Source: Pedobacter kyungheensis (GTDB taxonomy: Bacteria; Bacteroidota; Bacteroidia; Sphingobacteriales; Sphingobacteriaceae). Taken from it: a stretch of DNA of 64,000 nucleotides. Location of the stretch: the NCBI RefSeq assembly GCF_000812965.1, contig NZ_JSYN01000003.1, positions 148,149-212,148 on the forward strand. Reading direction: 5' to 3'. Under the pieces are notes generated by a model. It did not search any database. It was given only the letters and a program-made list of their open reading frames with translations, and was not told where the DNA came from. Position numbers and translations under genes: made by a program. Below, piece by piece: positions 43,520-52,598 of the stretch (its first letter is position 1; each line of letters opens with the position of its first letter).

Positions 43520-45619
43520 CTACATCCTTTCCGGAGAGGTGATACCCAGAATCAACATTCCGGCATAAATAATATCGGCAGTTTTTTTGCAAAGGTTCAA
43601 GCGAAATTGTTTTTCTGCCCCTTCTTCCATTTTAAGAATATGCGGAACCTCGTGATAAAACTTATTGAACAATTTGGCTAATTCATATAAATAATTGGCT
43701 AAACTCGCCGGACTGTAAGCTTTAGCTGCAATGGCAATTTCGCCCGGATATTTAGCCAGCAACAACATCATTTCCAGTTCTACAGGCAAAATTTCAGCCG
43801 GTTTTGTTGCCGTTAGCTCATAGTTAGCCTTCGCCAGTAAAGATTTAATCCTGGCGTGGGTATACTGAATAAACGGACCAGTGTTACCTTGAAAATCGAT
43901 GCTCTCTGCCGGATTAAACAACAAACGTTTTTTAGGCTCTACCTTCAATAAGAAATATTTTAAAGCACCCAAACCAATGTTTTTGTAAAGCTCGTCTTTA
44001 TCTTCCTGCGGGAAATCGTTGGTTTTACCCAATTCTTCAGTTTTTTCGCGCGCTGTGGTTACCATGCTTTCAATCAGCTCATCGGCATCTACAACAGTTC
44101 CCTCACGGCTTTTCATCTTTCCGTTCGGTAAATCTACCATCCCGTATGATAAGTGATATAAACCTTTCGCCCAGCTTTTACCCAGTTTCTCTAAAATAAG
44201 GAACAATACCTTAAAATGGTAATCCTGTTCGTTACCTACCACATAAATCGACTCATCCATATTGAAATCGTCGTGTTTCATTTCGGCAGTACCTAAATCC
44301 TGGGTAATGTAAACTGAAGTACCATCGGCACGTAATACCAGTTTCTGGTCCAGGCCATCGGCCGTTAAGTCAATCCACACCGAGCCATCTTCCTTTTTAA
44401 AGAAAACGCCCTTGGCTAAACCTTCATCAACGGTACCTTTTCCTAATAGATAAGTATTGCTTTCGTAGTAAAATTTATCAAAATCTACACCCAGGTTTTT
44501 ATAGGTAATATTAAAACCGGCATAAACCCATTCGTTCATGGTTTTCCAAAGTGAAACCACTTCCTCATCGCCCTGCTCCCACTTTAAAAGCATTTGTTGT
44601 GCTTTCTTCATTAAAAAAGTTTGACTTTTAATTTCGTCCGTTATATCTTCTTTAAGTTTTAAAATAGCTTCTTCTAGATCAATAAATGGCTTTAAGAAAT
44701 AGTCAATATCCCTTTTATTTTTCTCCTTTTGCTTATCAGAAAAATGAGCATACTCAATTTCATCAAAACATTTTGAAACATTTTTCCATAATTTATTACC
44801 ATCGGTAGCTTCCTCAACAAATATTTCTGCCCTAAATCCGAAATCTTCTAATGAATTTTTATCAGCATTAAAATTTAAAGTTCCCTTTTTCAATTCGAGC
44901 TCTTTATATTTTATGATTTTGGAAATTATACTCTCTTTATCCTTGCTATTAAAGAATATATCATAATCGTTTTTAACTATAACATTCTCAAAAATGTTTG
45001 AAACTTCCTCCTTTAATTTTTTCTCAAAAAGGACATAATAGTTCCCTACCAATTTATCGCCTTTTAAGCCAGTGTTTTCAGGAGTTTCACCATTGCCCCA
45101 CTCTTGCCAGGCCAGCATCGATTTGCAAATGTGAATACCACGGTCGTTAACCAGGTTCACCTTTACTACATCGTAACCATAGGCTTTAAGCAATTCTGAA
45201 ACCGAATAACCCAATAAGTTATTACGCACGTGCCCCAGGTGAAGCGGTTTGTTGGTATTGGGCGATGAATATTCGACCATTACCTTTTTACCGTTTGATG
45301 GGTACAATCCAAAATCAGGCGCTAAAACTTCTTCGTTAAACTGCTTTAAGAAATAACTTTCGGCAATGCTGAGGTTCAAAAAGCCTTTAACAACGTTAAA
45401 TTTGGTAATATCCTCTACATGGGCCACTAAATATTCGCCAATTTCGGTTGCCGTTTGCTCAGGCGATTTTTTAGAGATTTTAGTAATCGGAAAAACTACA
45501 ATGGTTGCCTGACCTTCAAATTCTTTACGGGTTTCCTGTATATTGATTACACTTTCAGCTACTTCTTCTTTATAAAGCTCCAAAATAGCTTGCTGTGTCT
45601 CGGTAATAATAAAATTCAT
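43520..45619 (-). CDS. argS: Arginyl-tRNA synthetase with a large extra insertion
   Basis: Class I synthetase charging tRNA-Arg. Present are the N-terminal Add-1 domain, the HIGH-type motif NKPLHLGHVRNN (His127-His130), NLVNDRGIHICKSMLAWQ, a KMSKS-equivalent region (GKMKSREGT) and the C-terminal anticodon-binding helices ending CKKTADIIYAGMLILGI. The protein has 699 aa, whereas relatives have about 590-600. The surplus is one block at about residues 205-335 (nt about 44615-45005), between YYVLFEKKLKEE and MKKAQQMLLKWEQGDEEV, where a linker of about 25 residues is usual. The block is Lys/Asn/Ile/Phe-rich, AT-rich in DNA, and stays in frame. The flanking catalytic parts look fully functional. 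Confidence 0.95.
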   Translation of the reverse strand: MNFIITETQQAILELYKEEVAESVINIQETRKEFEGQATIVVFPITKISKKSPEQTATEIGEYLVAHVEDITKFNVVKGFLNLSIAESYFLKQFNEEVLAPDFGLYPSNGKKVMVEYSSPNTNKPLHLGHVRNNLLGYSVSELLKAYGYDVVKVNLVNDRGIHICKSMLAWQEWGNGETPENTGLKGDKLVGNYYVLFEKKLKEEVSNIFENVIVKNDYDIFFNSKDKESIISKIIKYKELELKKGTLNFNADKNSLEDFGFRAEIFVEEATDGNKLWKNVSKCFDEIEYAHFSDKQKEKNKRDIDYFLKPFIDLEEAILKLKEDITDEIKSQTFLMKKAQQMLLKWEQGDEEVVSLWKTMNEWVYAGFNITYKNLGVDFDKFYYESNTYLLGKGTVDEGLAKGVFFKKEDGSVWIDLTADGLDQKLVLRADGTSVYITQDLGTAEMKHDDFNMDESIYVVGNEQDYHFKVLFLILEKLGKSWAKGLYHLSYGMVDLPNGKMKSREGTVVDADELIESMVTTAREKTEELGKTNDFPQEDKDELYKNIGLGALKYFLLKVEPKKRLLFNPAESIDFQGNTGPFIQYTHARIKSLLAKANYELTATKPAEILPVELEMMLLLAKYPGEIAIAAKAYSPASLANYLYELAKLFNKFYHEVPHILKMEEGAEKQFRLNLCKKTADIIYAGMLILGITSPERM

Positions 45620-45932
45620 GGCGTAAAAATAGCGATTAAAGCGGAAAGGGCAAAGCAGAAAGACTAAAGCCAGCTAACCAATACCTAAAATAATAATGGT
45701 TTTCAGTTTGAAAAGGTTCAGTTGTGCCGGTCGGTTATTTCAGTCCTCCTTTACGCTGTAGTCCCGATTATTTCGATGAAAAATCGAAAATCGGGAGCTG
45801 CCGCTTCAATGAGGTTTATTGTTGTCGGTGCTGTGCAATAAAAAAGGCCGCAAGCGAGAGCCCTGCTCAAATCTGGCATCTCAATTCTCATATCTGATTT
45901 TTTCTGATAGCTTTGTAACAACTAATTTATTT
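45620..45932. repeat. Intergenic region with a long hairpin
   Basis: TCCCGAT-ta-TTTCGAT (45762-45777) pairs with ATCGAAA-ATCGGGA (45783-45796) around GAAAA. The rest shows no gene. It is of the same type as other dispersed hairpins in this right-hand part. Confidence 0.7.
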
Positions 45933-47378
45933 ATGAGCGAGCAGAATCTAAACTTTAAAGTGAATGTAAACACCGAAATCGGCAGGTTGCGTAAATTATT
46001 AATTCATAGTCCCGATAGTGGTTTGGGTAAAGTGGTACCTTCAAAAGCGCAGGACTGGCTTTTCGAAGATATTGTACATTTAGATACCATCCGCAAGGGC
46101 GAATACGATTATTACATCAAACTGCTGATGTATTTTTTAGATCCCGGCAAGATAAAAGGCAAACTGGCCGAAATTGATTCGGAAGCTGCCAACAGAAATT
46201 TCTATAAACCCAACCATCCCGATTTTCACAACTCGACTGCTGTAATCGAAATCCAGAATTTATTGAGCGAAATGCTGGAGGATGAATCCATCCGGAAAAA
46301 ACTCGTTGCCGCAGTTTGTGCCATTGAGGGCTGTACCTATAAAGTGCAAACCGCGCTAACCAATACGCCTGCTAAAGAACTGGCCGAGATTTTTATTTCG
46401 GGCACCCTGGCCAACGATACCATGATTTTTGCGCCAATTCCCAACCTGATTTTTACGCGCGATGTGGGCACTACCATTAACAACCACATCCTGTTAAATA
46501 AACCGGCAAAAAAGGCCCGCGTACGCGAAACGCTTTTAATGCGCTATATTTTCTTTAATCACCCGCTGTTTGAAAGCTACCGCAATAACATCCTCGAAAT
46601 TCCGGATGTAACCATGCATTTTTTACGCCCTGGCGATGAACCTGCTTTCAGCACTACGCTTGAAGGTGGCGACGTGATGATGGTTAGCCCCAACCATGTA
46701 TTAATTGGCTGTAGCGAACGTACATCAGAACATGGAGCCAATGAAGCCATTAAACTCTTGTTTGAGCAGAACGTGGTAGAAAAAGTAACCGTAGTAAAAA
46801 TACCGAGTAAGCGCGATTATATGCACCTGGATACCGTTTTTACACAGATTAAACGCAATACCTGGGTAATTTTAAATTCAATTGCACACTCGCCAAAATA
46901 CAATCCTTACGAGCCAATCAACTTCTTAAAAGAGCCCGAGAAGCTTGAAGCTACTACTGCTATTCAGTTTACCAAAGCCAACCCGCAAGAGCCAAAGCAT
47001 TTCGAGCATGTAGAAGCTTTGCTGAACGATATTAGTCAGAACGATTTAAAGAGTACCGAACCCACAAAGATTATTTACAGCGGCAACAATACTTTCCCTT
47101 ACGATTCGAGGGAACAATGGACCGATTCTTGTAACTTACTGGCCATTAAAGAAGGGGTAGTTTTGGGTTACGACAGGAACGATAAAACTGTTGAGGCTTT
47201 TAAAGCAGCTGGTTTTAATGTGGTTGATGTAAAAGATTTAATCCAGGATCTGGAAAGTGGCAAGGTAAATACCGAAACCATTACCGATACTTTAATTTTA
47301 ATGCCATCAGCAGAACTTTCGCGGGCACGTGGCGGTTTCCACTGCATGAGTTTACCTGTTTTAAGAGATAATTTGTAA
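45933..47378 (+). CDS. Arginine deiminase-like amidinohydrolase
   Basis: A 481-aa guanidino-group-modifying enzyme of the pentein fold. I start it at the ATG at 45933 (MSEQNLNFKVNVNTEIGRLR); the upstream extension begins with TTG and contains non-family sequence. Motifs: FTRDVGTT, TLEGGDVMMVSPNHVLIGCS, the catalytic His in DYMHLDTVFT and the nucleophile Cys in RGGFHCMSLPV at the very end. The length exceeds that of classic ArcA (about 410) through extra N-terminal and central helices. It would convert arginine or a related guanidine to citrulline-type product. The next gene is a second pentein enzyme, CtlX. Confidence 0.9.
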   Translation: MSEQNLNFKVNVNTEIGRLRKLLIHSPDSGLGKVVPSKAQDWLFEDIVHLDTIRKGEYDYYIKLLMYFLDPGKIKGKLAEIDSEAANRNFYKPNHPDFHNSTAVIEIQNLLSEMLEDESIRKKLVAAVCAIEGCTYKVQTALTNTPAKELAEIFISGTLANDTMIFAPIPNLIFTRDVGTTINNHILLNKPAKKARVRETLLMRYIFFNHPLFESYRNNILEIPDVTMHFLRPGDEPAFSTTLEGGDVMMVSPNHVLIGCSERTSEHGANEAIKLLFEQNVVEKVTVVKIPSKRDYMHLDTVFTQIKRNTWVILNSIAHSPKYNPYEPINFLKEPEKLEATTAIQFTKANPQEPKHFEHVEALLNDISQNDLKSTEPTKIIYSGNNTFPYDSREQWTDSCNLLAIKEGVVLGYDRNDKTVEAFKAAGFNVVDVKDLIQDLESGKVNTETITDTLILMPSAELSRARGGFHCMSLPVLRDNL

Positions 47379-47457
47379 AATGTAAGATGGTAAATGGATG
47401 ATGAGCAATCGCCCGGAACAATTAACCAATTAACCAGTTTAAACAATTAACCCAAAA

Positions 47458-48369
47458 ATGCAAACCACCAGCCATATCCTCATGATCCGCCCGGTCGACT
47501 TTAAGTTTAACGAGCAAACCGCCGCGAACAATAAATTTCAGGTAGCATCCGAAACGCAGGGTGTACAGGCGCAAGCCTTAAAAGAGTTTGATGGCTTTGT
47601 TGAGCTGTTGAGACAAAACGATGTGGATGTTACTGTAGTTGACGATACCTTACAGCCAGAAACTCCTGATTCTATTTTCCCTAACAACTGGGTTTCTTTT
47701 CACGAAGATGGCTCAGTTTACCTCTACCCCATGTTTTCTGAAAATCGCCGTTTAGAGCGCAGAAAAGAAATATTGGATGGGCTGAATACCCGTTTTGAAG
47801 TAAACCATGTAAGCGACCTGAGCTTTTACGAAATGCAGCATGCTTTTTTAGAAGGCACAGGCAGTATGGTGTTAGATCGCGCCAATAAAATTGCTTATGC
47901 TTGTTTAAGCGTGCGTACAGATGAAGAAGTTTTAGATAACTTTTGCATGCTTACTGGTTATGAACCCGTGGCTTTCCAGGCAGTAGATAGCGATAACTTC
48001 CCGATTTACCACACCAACGTGATGATGTGCATTGGCGATCGTTTTGCAGTAATCTGTCTCGATTCCATCCGCAACCCGGAAGAGCGGCTACAGGTAAGCA
48101 TCAGTTTAAAAGGCAGCGGAAAAGAGATTATCGAAATCAGCCTGGGGCAAATGAATAAATTTGCAGGCAATATGTTGCAGGTTGCTAATGCTGCCGGCGA
48201 AAATTTGCTGGTGATGTCAGAGCAGGCTTATTTATCCTTAAACCCTGAGCAAGTTGCGGCACTGGACCAATACAGCCGCATCATTTACGCACCACTTTAC
48301 ACAATCGAAAAAAATGGCGGAGGCAGTGCCAGGTGTATGCTGGCTGAGATCCATTTACCAGAGAAGTAA
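47458..48369 (+). CDS. ctlX: Citrulline utilization hydrolase CtlX
   Basis: A 303-aa pentein-fold hydrolase of the CtlX/amidinotransferase-like group. Visible motifs: FPNNWVSFHEDGSVYLYPM with the substrate-binding Asn-Asn-Trp, FLEGTGSMVLDR, the catalytic His in YHTNVMMCIG, and the nucleophile Cys near the C-terminus (GGGSARCMLAEIHLP). It lies 79 bases downstream of the deiminase-like gene in the same direction. The two enzymes together suggest stepwise breakdown of arginine via citrulline, next to argS and an arginine decarboxylase. Confidence 0.9.
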   Translation: MQTTSHILMIRPVDFKFNEQTAANNKFQVASETQGVQAQALKEFDGFVELLRQNDVDVTVVDDTLQPETPDSIFPNNWVSFHEDGSVYLYPMFSENRRLERRKEILDGLNTRFEVNHVSDLSFYEMQHAFLEGTGSMVLDRANKIAYACLSVRTDEEVLDNFCMLTGYEPVAFQAVDSDNFPIYHTNVMMCIGDRFAVICLDSIRNPEERLQVSISLKGSGKEIIEISLGQMNKFAGNMLQVANAAGENLLVMSEQAYLSLNPEQVAALDQYSRIIYAPLYTIEKNGGGSARCMLAEIHLPEK

Positions 48370-48426
48370 AAACCAAACAGACTATTCCTAAAAGTTTTAT
48401 TACTTTCGCCGAAAATTTCGAATCAG

Positions 48427-49005
48427 ATGTCTTTACTACAACAATTAAAAACCCGATCGGGAAATAAATGCGAATTATGCACAGCCGAAATCAATTTATC
48501 GGTATACGAAGTGCCGCCAACCAGTAATGCCAATGGCGATAACAGCATTTTAGTTTGTAAAACCTGTTTAGACCAGATTGAAAAAAGCGAGCAGCTTGAT
48601 GCCGCTCACTGGAGAATTTTAACAGAAACCATGTGGTCGGAATTTGCACCTGTTCAGGTAGTAGCCTGGCGCATGTTAAGCCGCCTGAGAAATGAAGGTT
48701 GGGCTGCAGATAGTCTGGATATTTTATACCTTGACGATGAAACTTTAGAATGGGCTAAAAAAACCGGCGACCATGAGCAGGAAGGCACAGTAGAATTTCA
48801 TCAGGATAGCAATGGTGCCCGTTTATTTGAGGGCGATACCGTAGTTTTGGTTAAAACGCTTGATGTTAAAGGCTCCACACTCAGTGCCAAACTCGGTACA
48901 GTAGTAAAAAACATTCGTTTAGTGCAGGATAATACCGAGCAGATTGAGGGTAAAGTAGAAGGACAAACCATAGTGATTTTAACAAAATATTTAAGGAAAG
49001 GTTAA
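48427..49005 (+). CDS. phnA: PhnA-like zinc-ribbon protein
   Basis: A 192-aa soluble protein. The N-terminal zinc ribbon has four Cys (C15, C18 in CELC; C44, C47 in CKTC). The C-terminal PhnA/YjdM domain reads NGARLFEGDTVVLVKTLDVK, then LGTVVKNIRLV and VILTKYLRKG. The name comes from E. coli, where it was linked to phosphonate use; its actual role is unclear and no phosphonate genes are nearby. An extra helical middle (about 50-110) is normal for Bacteroidota members. Confidence 0.92.
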   Translation: MSLLQQLKTRSGNKCELCTAEINLSVYEVPPTSNANGDNSILVCKTCLDQIEKSEQLDAAHWRILTETMWSEFAPVQVVAWRMLSRLRNEGWAADSLDILYLDDETLEWAKKTGDHEQEGTVEFHQDSNGARLFEGDTVVLVKTLDVKGSTLSAKLGTVVKNIRLVQDNTEQIEGKVEGQTIVILTKYLRKG

Positions 49006-49029
49006 CTTACCTATCATATCTCATTAGTG

Positions 49030-49589
49030 CTGGCGCGCGTTTCTAACGCGTGCCTAAATTGCCTAACGACTGTATCGTTATAAACCATATGCCACAATTT
49101 GATTCGCAGCTGTGAACCATGGTGTTTTTGCCACGGAAACACTGAACACACAGAAAAACCTTCGCATAAAGGTACTCTCTATTAAACCCCAAATAGCAAT
49201 ACGGTTTCTGCCACCTAAACCTGATCGTAACGGACACGAGTGCAACGAATAAAGTGGAGAGCAGGAACAACCCTAACCTATAAAAAACAGGAACCTGCTT
49301 TCCTAAACACAAAATAAATCAACCATTTATATAACTAAATTACAATTAGTTAAATAAAAAAAATCGCTCTGTTTTTTTAAAACGCTGACGCACGTTTCTA
49401 ACGCGTGCTTAAATAGCTTAACGATTGTATCGTTATAAACCATATCCCACACTTTGGTTTGCAGCTGTTAACCATGGATTTTTTGCCACGGAAACACTGA
49501 ACACACGGAAAACTTTCACATTAAAGCACCTCGCTATAAAACCCTAAATAGCAGTACGGTCCCTAAATGGCCTAACGATTGTATCGTTA
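49030..49589. repeat. Two diverged direct copies of a 177-nt repeat plus a third fragment
   Basis: Copy 1 (49030-49205) and copy 2 (49382-49560) agree over most of their length. Each contains a hairpin of the GCGT-ttcta-ACGC type (49033-49053; 49390-49408), then TAACGA-nnnnn-TCGTTA (49064-49080; 49419-49435), then a shared tail with GCCACGGAAACACTGAACAC. A third TAACGA/TCGTTA hairpin lies at 49573-49589. The 700-base gap 49006-49713 holds no supported gene. Confidence 0.85.
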
Positions 49590-49713
49590 CAAAGACATTT
49601 GCCCACCAGCAACTACAATCTCCCTCAATCCGTTTCTCTACAGTAAAAATATTATCAATACCGTTTATTTCTCAATTTAAAATTACATTTTTGCAAAAAT
49701 TATTTAAAAGTAA

Positions 49714-51102
49714 ATGCAGAGTTACTCAGAATTTCTCGATCTAAGCGTTGGCTTTCCACAGGATGGCTTTGATGTGATAGATGATGAATTATATTTTCAG
49801 GATTTAAACCTGATGGAAATGATCGAAACTTACGGTACTCCCCTACGTTTCACGTACTTACCCATGGTGAGTAAGAAAATTCAACAGGCGAAGATTCTTT
49901 TCCAGACTGCCATTTTAAAAAACAACTACCGTGGCGATTATAAATATTGCTATTGTACCAAAAGCTCGCACTTCAGACACATTGTAGAAGAAGCGCTGAA
50001 GAACAACATCCACCTGGAAACTTCTTCGGCTTTTGATATGCCTATGGTTGATGCACTGGAGAAAAAAGGTGCTTTAACTAAAGATACCACCATTATCTGT
50101 AACGGGTTTAAAACTTACCAGTACAAACAGTATATCATCGATATGCTGCACGATGGTTACACCAATATTATTCCGGTTTTAGATAACAAAGAGGAATTTA
50201 ACCTTTTTGATGATGAGGTAGATATCGATACACCTTGTAACCTGGGTATCCGTATCGCTGCTGAGGAGCAACCAGATTCGCAGTTCTATACCTCGCGTTT
50301 AGGTGTGCGTATGGAAGATGTAATTGAGTTTTACAATAACAAAATTGTACACAATCCTAATTTTAGGGTAAAACTATTACACTTCTTCATCAATTCAGGT
50401 ATTACCGATTCGCCATACTACTGGAACGAGTTAGAGAAATATGTAACCCTTTATTGCAAATTCAAGAAAATCAACCCTGATCTGGATACCCTTGATATTG
50501 GTGGTGGTATGCCATTTAAAGATTCGCTGGTTTTCGATTTCGATTACGAGTACATGGTAAACGAAATTGTAAAAAGGATTAAAGAAATCTGCGCCATTCA
50601 TGAAGTAATGGAACCAGATATCATTACCGAATTTGGTAAATATACTGTTGCTGAAGCTTCGGGTATTTTATATAAAGTTTTGGGCCGTAAACAACAAAAC
50701 GACCGCGAACGCTGGTTAATGCTGGATGGTTCTTTCATTACCAACTTACCTGATGTTTGGGCATTGAACCAAAAATATATCTTATTACCAATTAACAACT
50801 GGGATGCTGAATACGAACGTGTTAACTTAGGTGGTATTACCTGCGATGGACAGGATTACTATAATCAGGAAGCACACATGAACAGTGTATTTATGCCTAA
50901 AACCCGTAAAGTACAGTATTTGGGCTTCTTCCATACCGGAGCATACCAGGAAGTACTGAGTGGATATGGCGGTATACACCATTGCTTGTTGCCTAGTCCG
51001 AAACATGTATTGATTCGCAGAAACCGCGATGAAAGTTTCAACTTTGAAGTTTTTGGCGAAGAACAGAACAGTAAGCAAGTATTGAAGATACTGGGTTACT
51101 AA
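49714..51102 (+). CDS. PLP-dependent arginine decarboxylase-like enzyme
   Basis: A 462-aa alanine-racemase-fold (type III) decarboxylase. It has the PLP Lys in YKYCYCTKSSH (about residue 91), the phosphate-binding LDIGGGMPF, TEFGKYTVAEASG and the active-site CDGQDYYNQEAHMNSV. The group includes SpeA-type arginine decarboxylases and carboxynorspermidine/diaminopimelate decarboxylases; the context (argS, deiminase-like, CtlX upstream) favours arginine, giving agmatine for polyamine synthesis. It is preceded by the large repeat region and followed by a clear terminator, so it is a single-gene unit. Confidence 0.88.
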   Translation: MQSYSEFLDLSVGFPQDGFDVIDDELYFQDLNLMEMIETYGTPLRFTYLPMVSKKIQQAKILFQTAILKNNYRGDYKYCYCTKSSHFRHIVEEALKNNIHLETSSAFDMPMVDALEKKGALTKDTTIICNGFKTYQYKQYIIDMLHDGYTNIIPVLDNKEEFNLFDDEVDIDTPCNLGIRIAAEEQPDSQFYTSRLGVRMEDVIEFYNNKIVHNPNFRVKLLHFFINSGITDSPYYWNELEKYVTLYCKFKKINPDLDTLDIGGGMPFKDSLVFDFDYEYMVNEIVKRIKEICAIHEVMEPDIITEFGKYTVAEASGILYKVLGRKQQNDRERWLMLDGSFITNLPDVWALNQKYILLPINNWDAEYERVNLGGITCDGQDYYNQEAHMNSVFMPKTRKVQYLGFFHTGAYQEVLSGYGGIHHCLLPSPKHVLIRRNRDESFNFEVFGEEQNSKQVLKILGY

Positions 51103-51173
51103 TTCAGTTTTCAGTTCGCAGTTTTCAGCTTGGAAACAGCTAAAATATAAAGTTATATATCGATTTTATAAGT

Positions 51174-51206
51174 GCCCCGTTTTTTTAAAACGGGGTATTT
51201 TTTTTT
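51174..51206 (+). terminator. Intrinsic terminator after the decarboxylase
   Basis: GCCCCGTTTT and AAAACGGGGT form a 10-bp stem (one G-T pair) with a TTT loop, followed by ten T. It lies just before the DUF433 start and overlaps its upstream region. Confidence 0.93.
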
Positions 51207-51216
51207 ATATTCGGTT

Positions 51217-51450
51217 ATGGCAAAAGAACAGGTTAAATTATTCGATAGGATCATTTCTACAGATGGTTTGATGGGCGGAAAACCCACAATACGTGGGTTA
51301 AGATTCCCAGTTTCTGACGTACTAGAATTATTGGCAAGTGGCATGAGTGAAGAACAAATACTAGAAGAACATCCTATTCTTGATAAAGAAGATATCAGAT
51401 CGGCTTTGCTATACTCTGCTCAGAAAGTTAACGAAGATTTTTCATCGTAA
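51217..51450 (+). CDS. DUF433 domain protein (VapB-like antitoxin family)
   Basis: A 77-aa protein from the ATG at 51217; the earlier in-frame ATG lies within the terminator and is rejected. The DUF433 pattern is clear: LFDRIISTDGLMGGKPTIRG, then VSDVLELLASGMSEEQILEE and HPILDKEDIRSALLYS. DUF433 proteins are winged-HTH antitoxin-like proteins that usually precede a PIN-type toxin (DUF5615). No such toxin follows within the next 146 bases before the DUF72 gene, so it is an orphan here. Confidence 0.88.
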   Translation: MAKEQVKLFDRIISTDGLMGGKPTIRGLRFPVSDVLELLASGMSEEQILEEHPILDKEDIRSALLYSAQKVNEDFSS

Positions 51451-51596
51451 AGTTTATAAAATCTCTTTCTATAAACTTTCCACAACTGGCAAAAGCCAAG
51501 AACAAGTTTCTTATTTTTACAGTACATAATACTTTGGCTGAACGAGCCAGTGTATTTTCCCTTAAACCTTTTGCCTTACACCTAAAACCTTAAAAT

Positions 51597-52487
51597 ATGA
51601 AATTCGGCCAAGTAGAAGACCCCTCGATAATAGATTTTAAACTCCCTGCTGATGCGCCCGAAACCGCAGCAGTTTTGGCAGCCAATAAACCCAAACAGGC
51701 TTTCAAAGCTTCTGTAGGCTGTGCCAAATGGAACAAGGCCGATTTAAAAGGCTTTTACCCAAAAGGTACCAAAGATGAGTTAACGTACTATGCTACGCAG
51801 TTTAATTCAATTGAACTCAATGCAACTTTTTACGGTATGCCATCTAGCGAGCAAGTAATCACCTGGACACAAAAAACGCCTGCGGATTTTAAATTCTTTC
51901 CTAAATTAACCAATACCATTAGTCACTTTAAAAGGCTGATTAACGTAAAAGAACCTGTAGAACAGTTTTGCGATGCCATTAGTAATTTTGAAGATAAACT
52001 GGGCATGGCTTTTCTGCAATTACACGATAATTTTAAACCTAAGGATTTTGAAAGGCTTAAAACCGTAATTACCGAGTTTCCGAAAGTAATTCCTTTGGGT
52101 GTAGAAGTACGCAACGAAGAATGGTTCTCAAACCAGTCTATTGCCAGCCAGTTTGCCCAATTGTTTGCAGAAAATGGTGTGGCCAATATTATTGTCGATA
52201 CCGCCGGACGCCGCGATATGCTGCACATGCGCCTAACTACCCCAACTGCTTTTGTACGTTATGTAGGTGCCAATCACGAAAGCGATTATACCCGTTTAGA
52301 TGAATGGGTAGAAAGAATTGTGCAATGGAAAGCACAAGGACTGGAAAACCTGTATTTCTTTGTACACCAGAATGTAGAGCTGGCCTCGCCCCTGTTATCG
52401 GCCTACTTTATCGAAAAATTAAACAAAGCCATCGGAACTGATTTAAAAATCCCGGTACTGGCTACCACTACCCCTACATTGTTTTAA
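51597..52487 (+). CDS. DUF72 family protein
   Basis: A 296-aa cytosolic TIM-barrel-like protein of the YecE/DUF72 family. Features: VGCAKWNKADLKGFYP, YYATQFNSIELNATFYGMPS, FKFFPKLTNTISH, then FVRYVGANHESDYTRLDEWV and ENLYFFVHQNVE near the C-terminus. The function of the family is not settled. It stands alone between a DUF433 gene and a hairpin-repeat region. Confidence 0.92.
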   Translation: MKFGQVEDPSIIDFKLPADAPETAAVLAANKPKQAFKASVGCAKWNKADLKGFYPKGTKDELTYYATQFNSIELNATFYGMPSSEQVITWTQKTPADFKFFPKLTNTISHFKRLINVKEPVEQFCDAISNFEDKLGMAFLQLHDNFKPKDFERLKTVITEFPKVIPLGVEVRNEEWFSNQSIASQFAQLFAENGVANIIVDTAGRRDMLHMRLTTPTAFVRYVGANHESDYTRLDEWVERIVQWKAQGLENLYFFVHQNVELASPLLSAYFIEKLNKAIGTDLKIPVLATTTPTLF

Positions 52488-52497
52488 ACTTACCGTT

Positions 52498-52546
52498 AGT
52501 CGGGATTTTTAATCCCGACTTGCATAAACGCTGGATTTTTAATCCA
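52498..52546. repeat. Two hairpin repeats with shared GGATTTTTAATCC core
   Basis: AGTCGGGATTTTTAATCCCGACT (perfect inverted repeat, 52498-52520) is followed by TGGATTTTTAATCCA (52532-52546). The core GGATTTTTAATCC is common to both. They may also terminate the convergent DUF72 and DUF1579-like genes. Confidence 0.85.
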
Positions 52547-52598
52547 CCAATGGTTTGTGTAACCACGAACCATTTTCTTTCCTATAAACGCATTGTGT

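Noticed and set aside
44615..45005. Intein in ArgS
   Set aside because: The block of about 105-130 residues is too short for a normal intein and lacks the N-terminal Cys/Ser and C-terminal His-Asn splice motifs.
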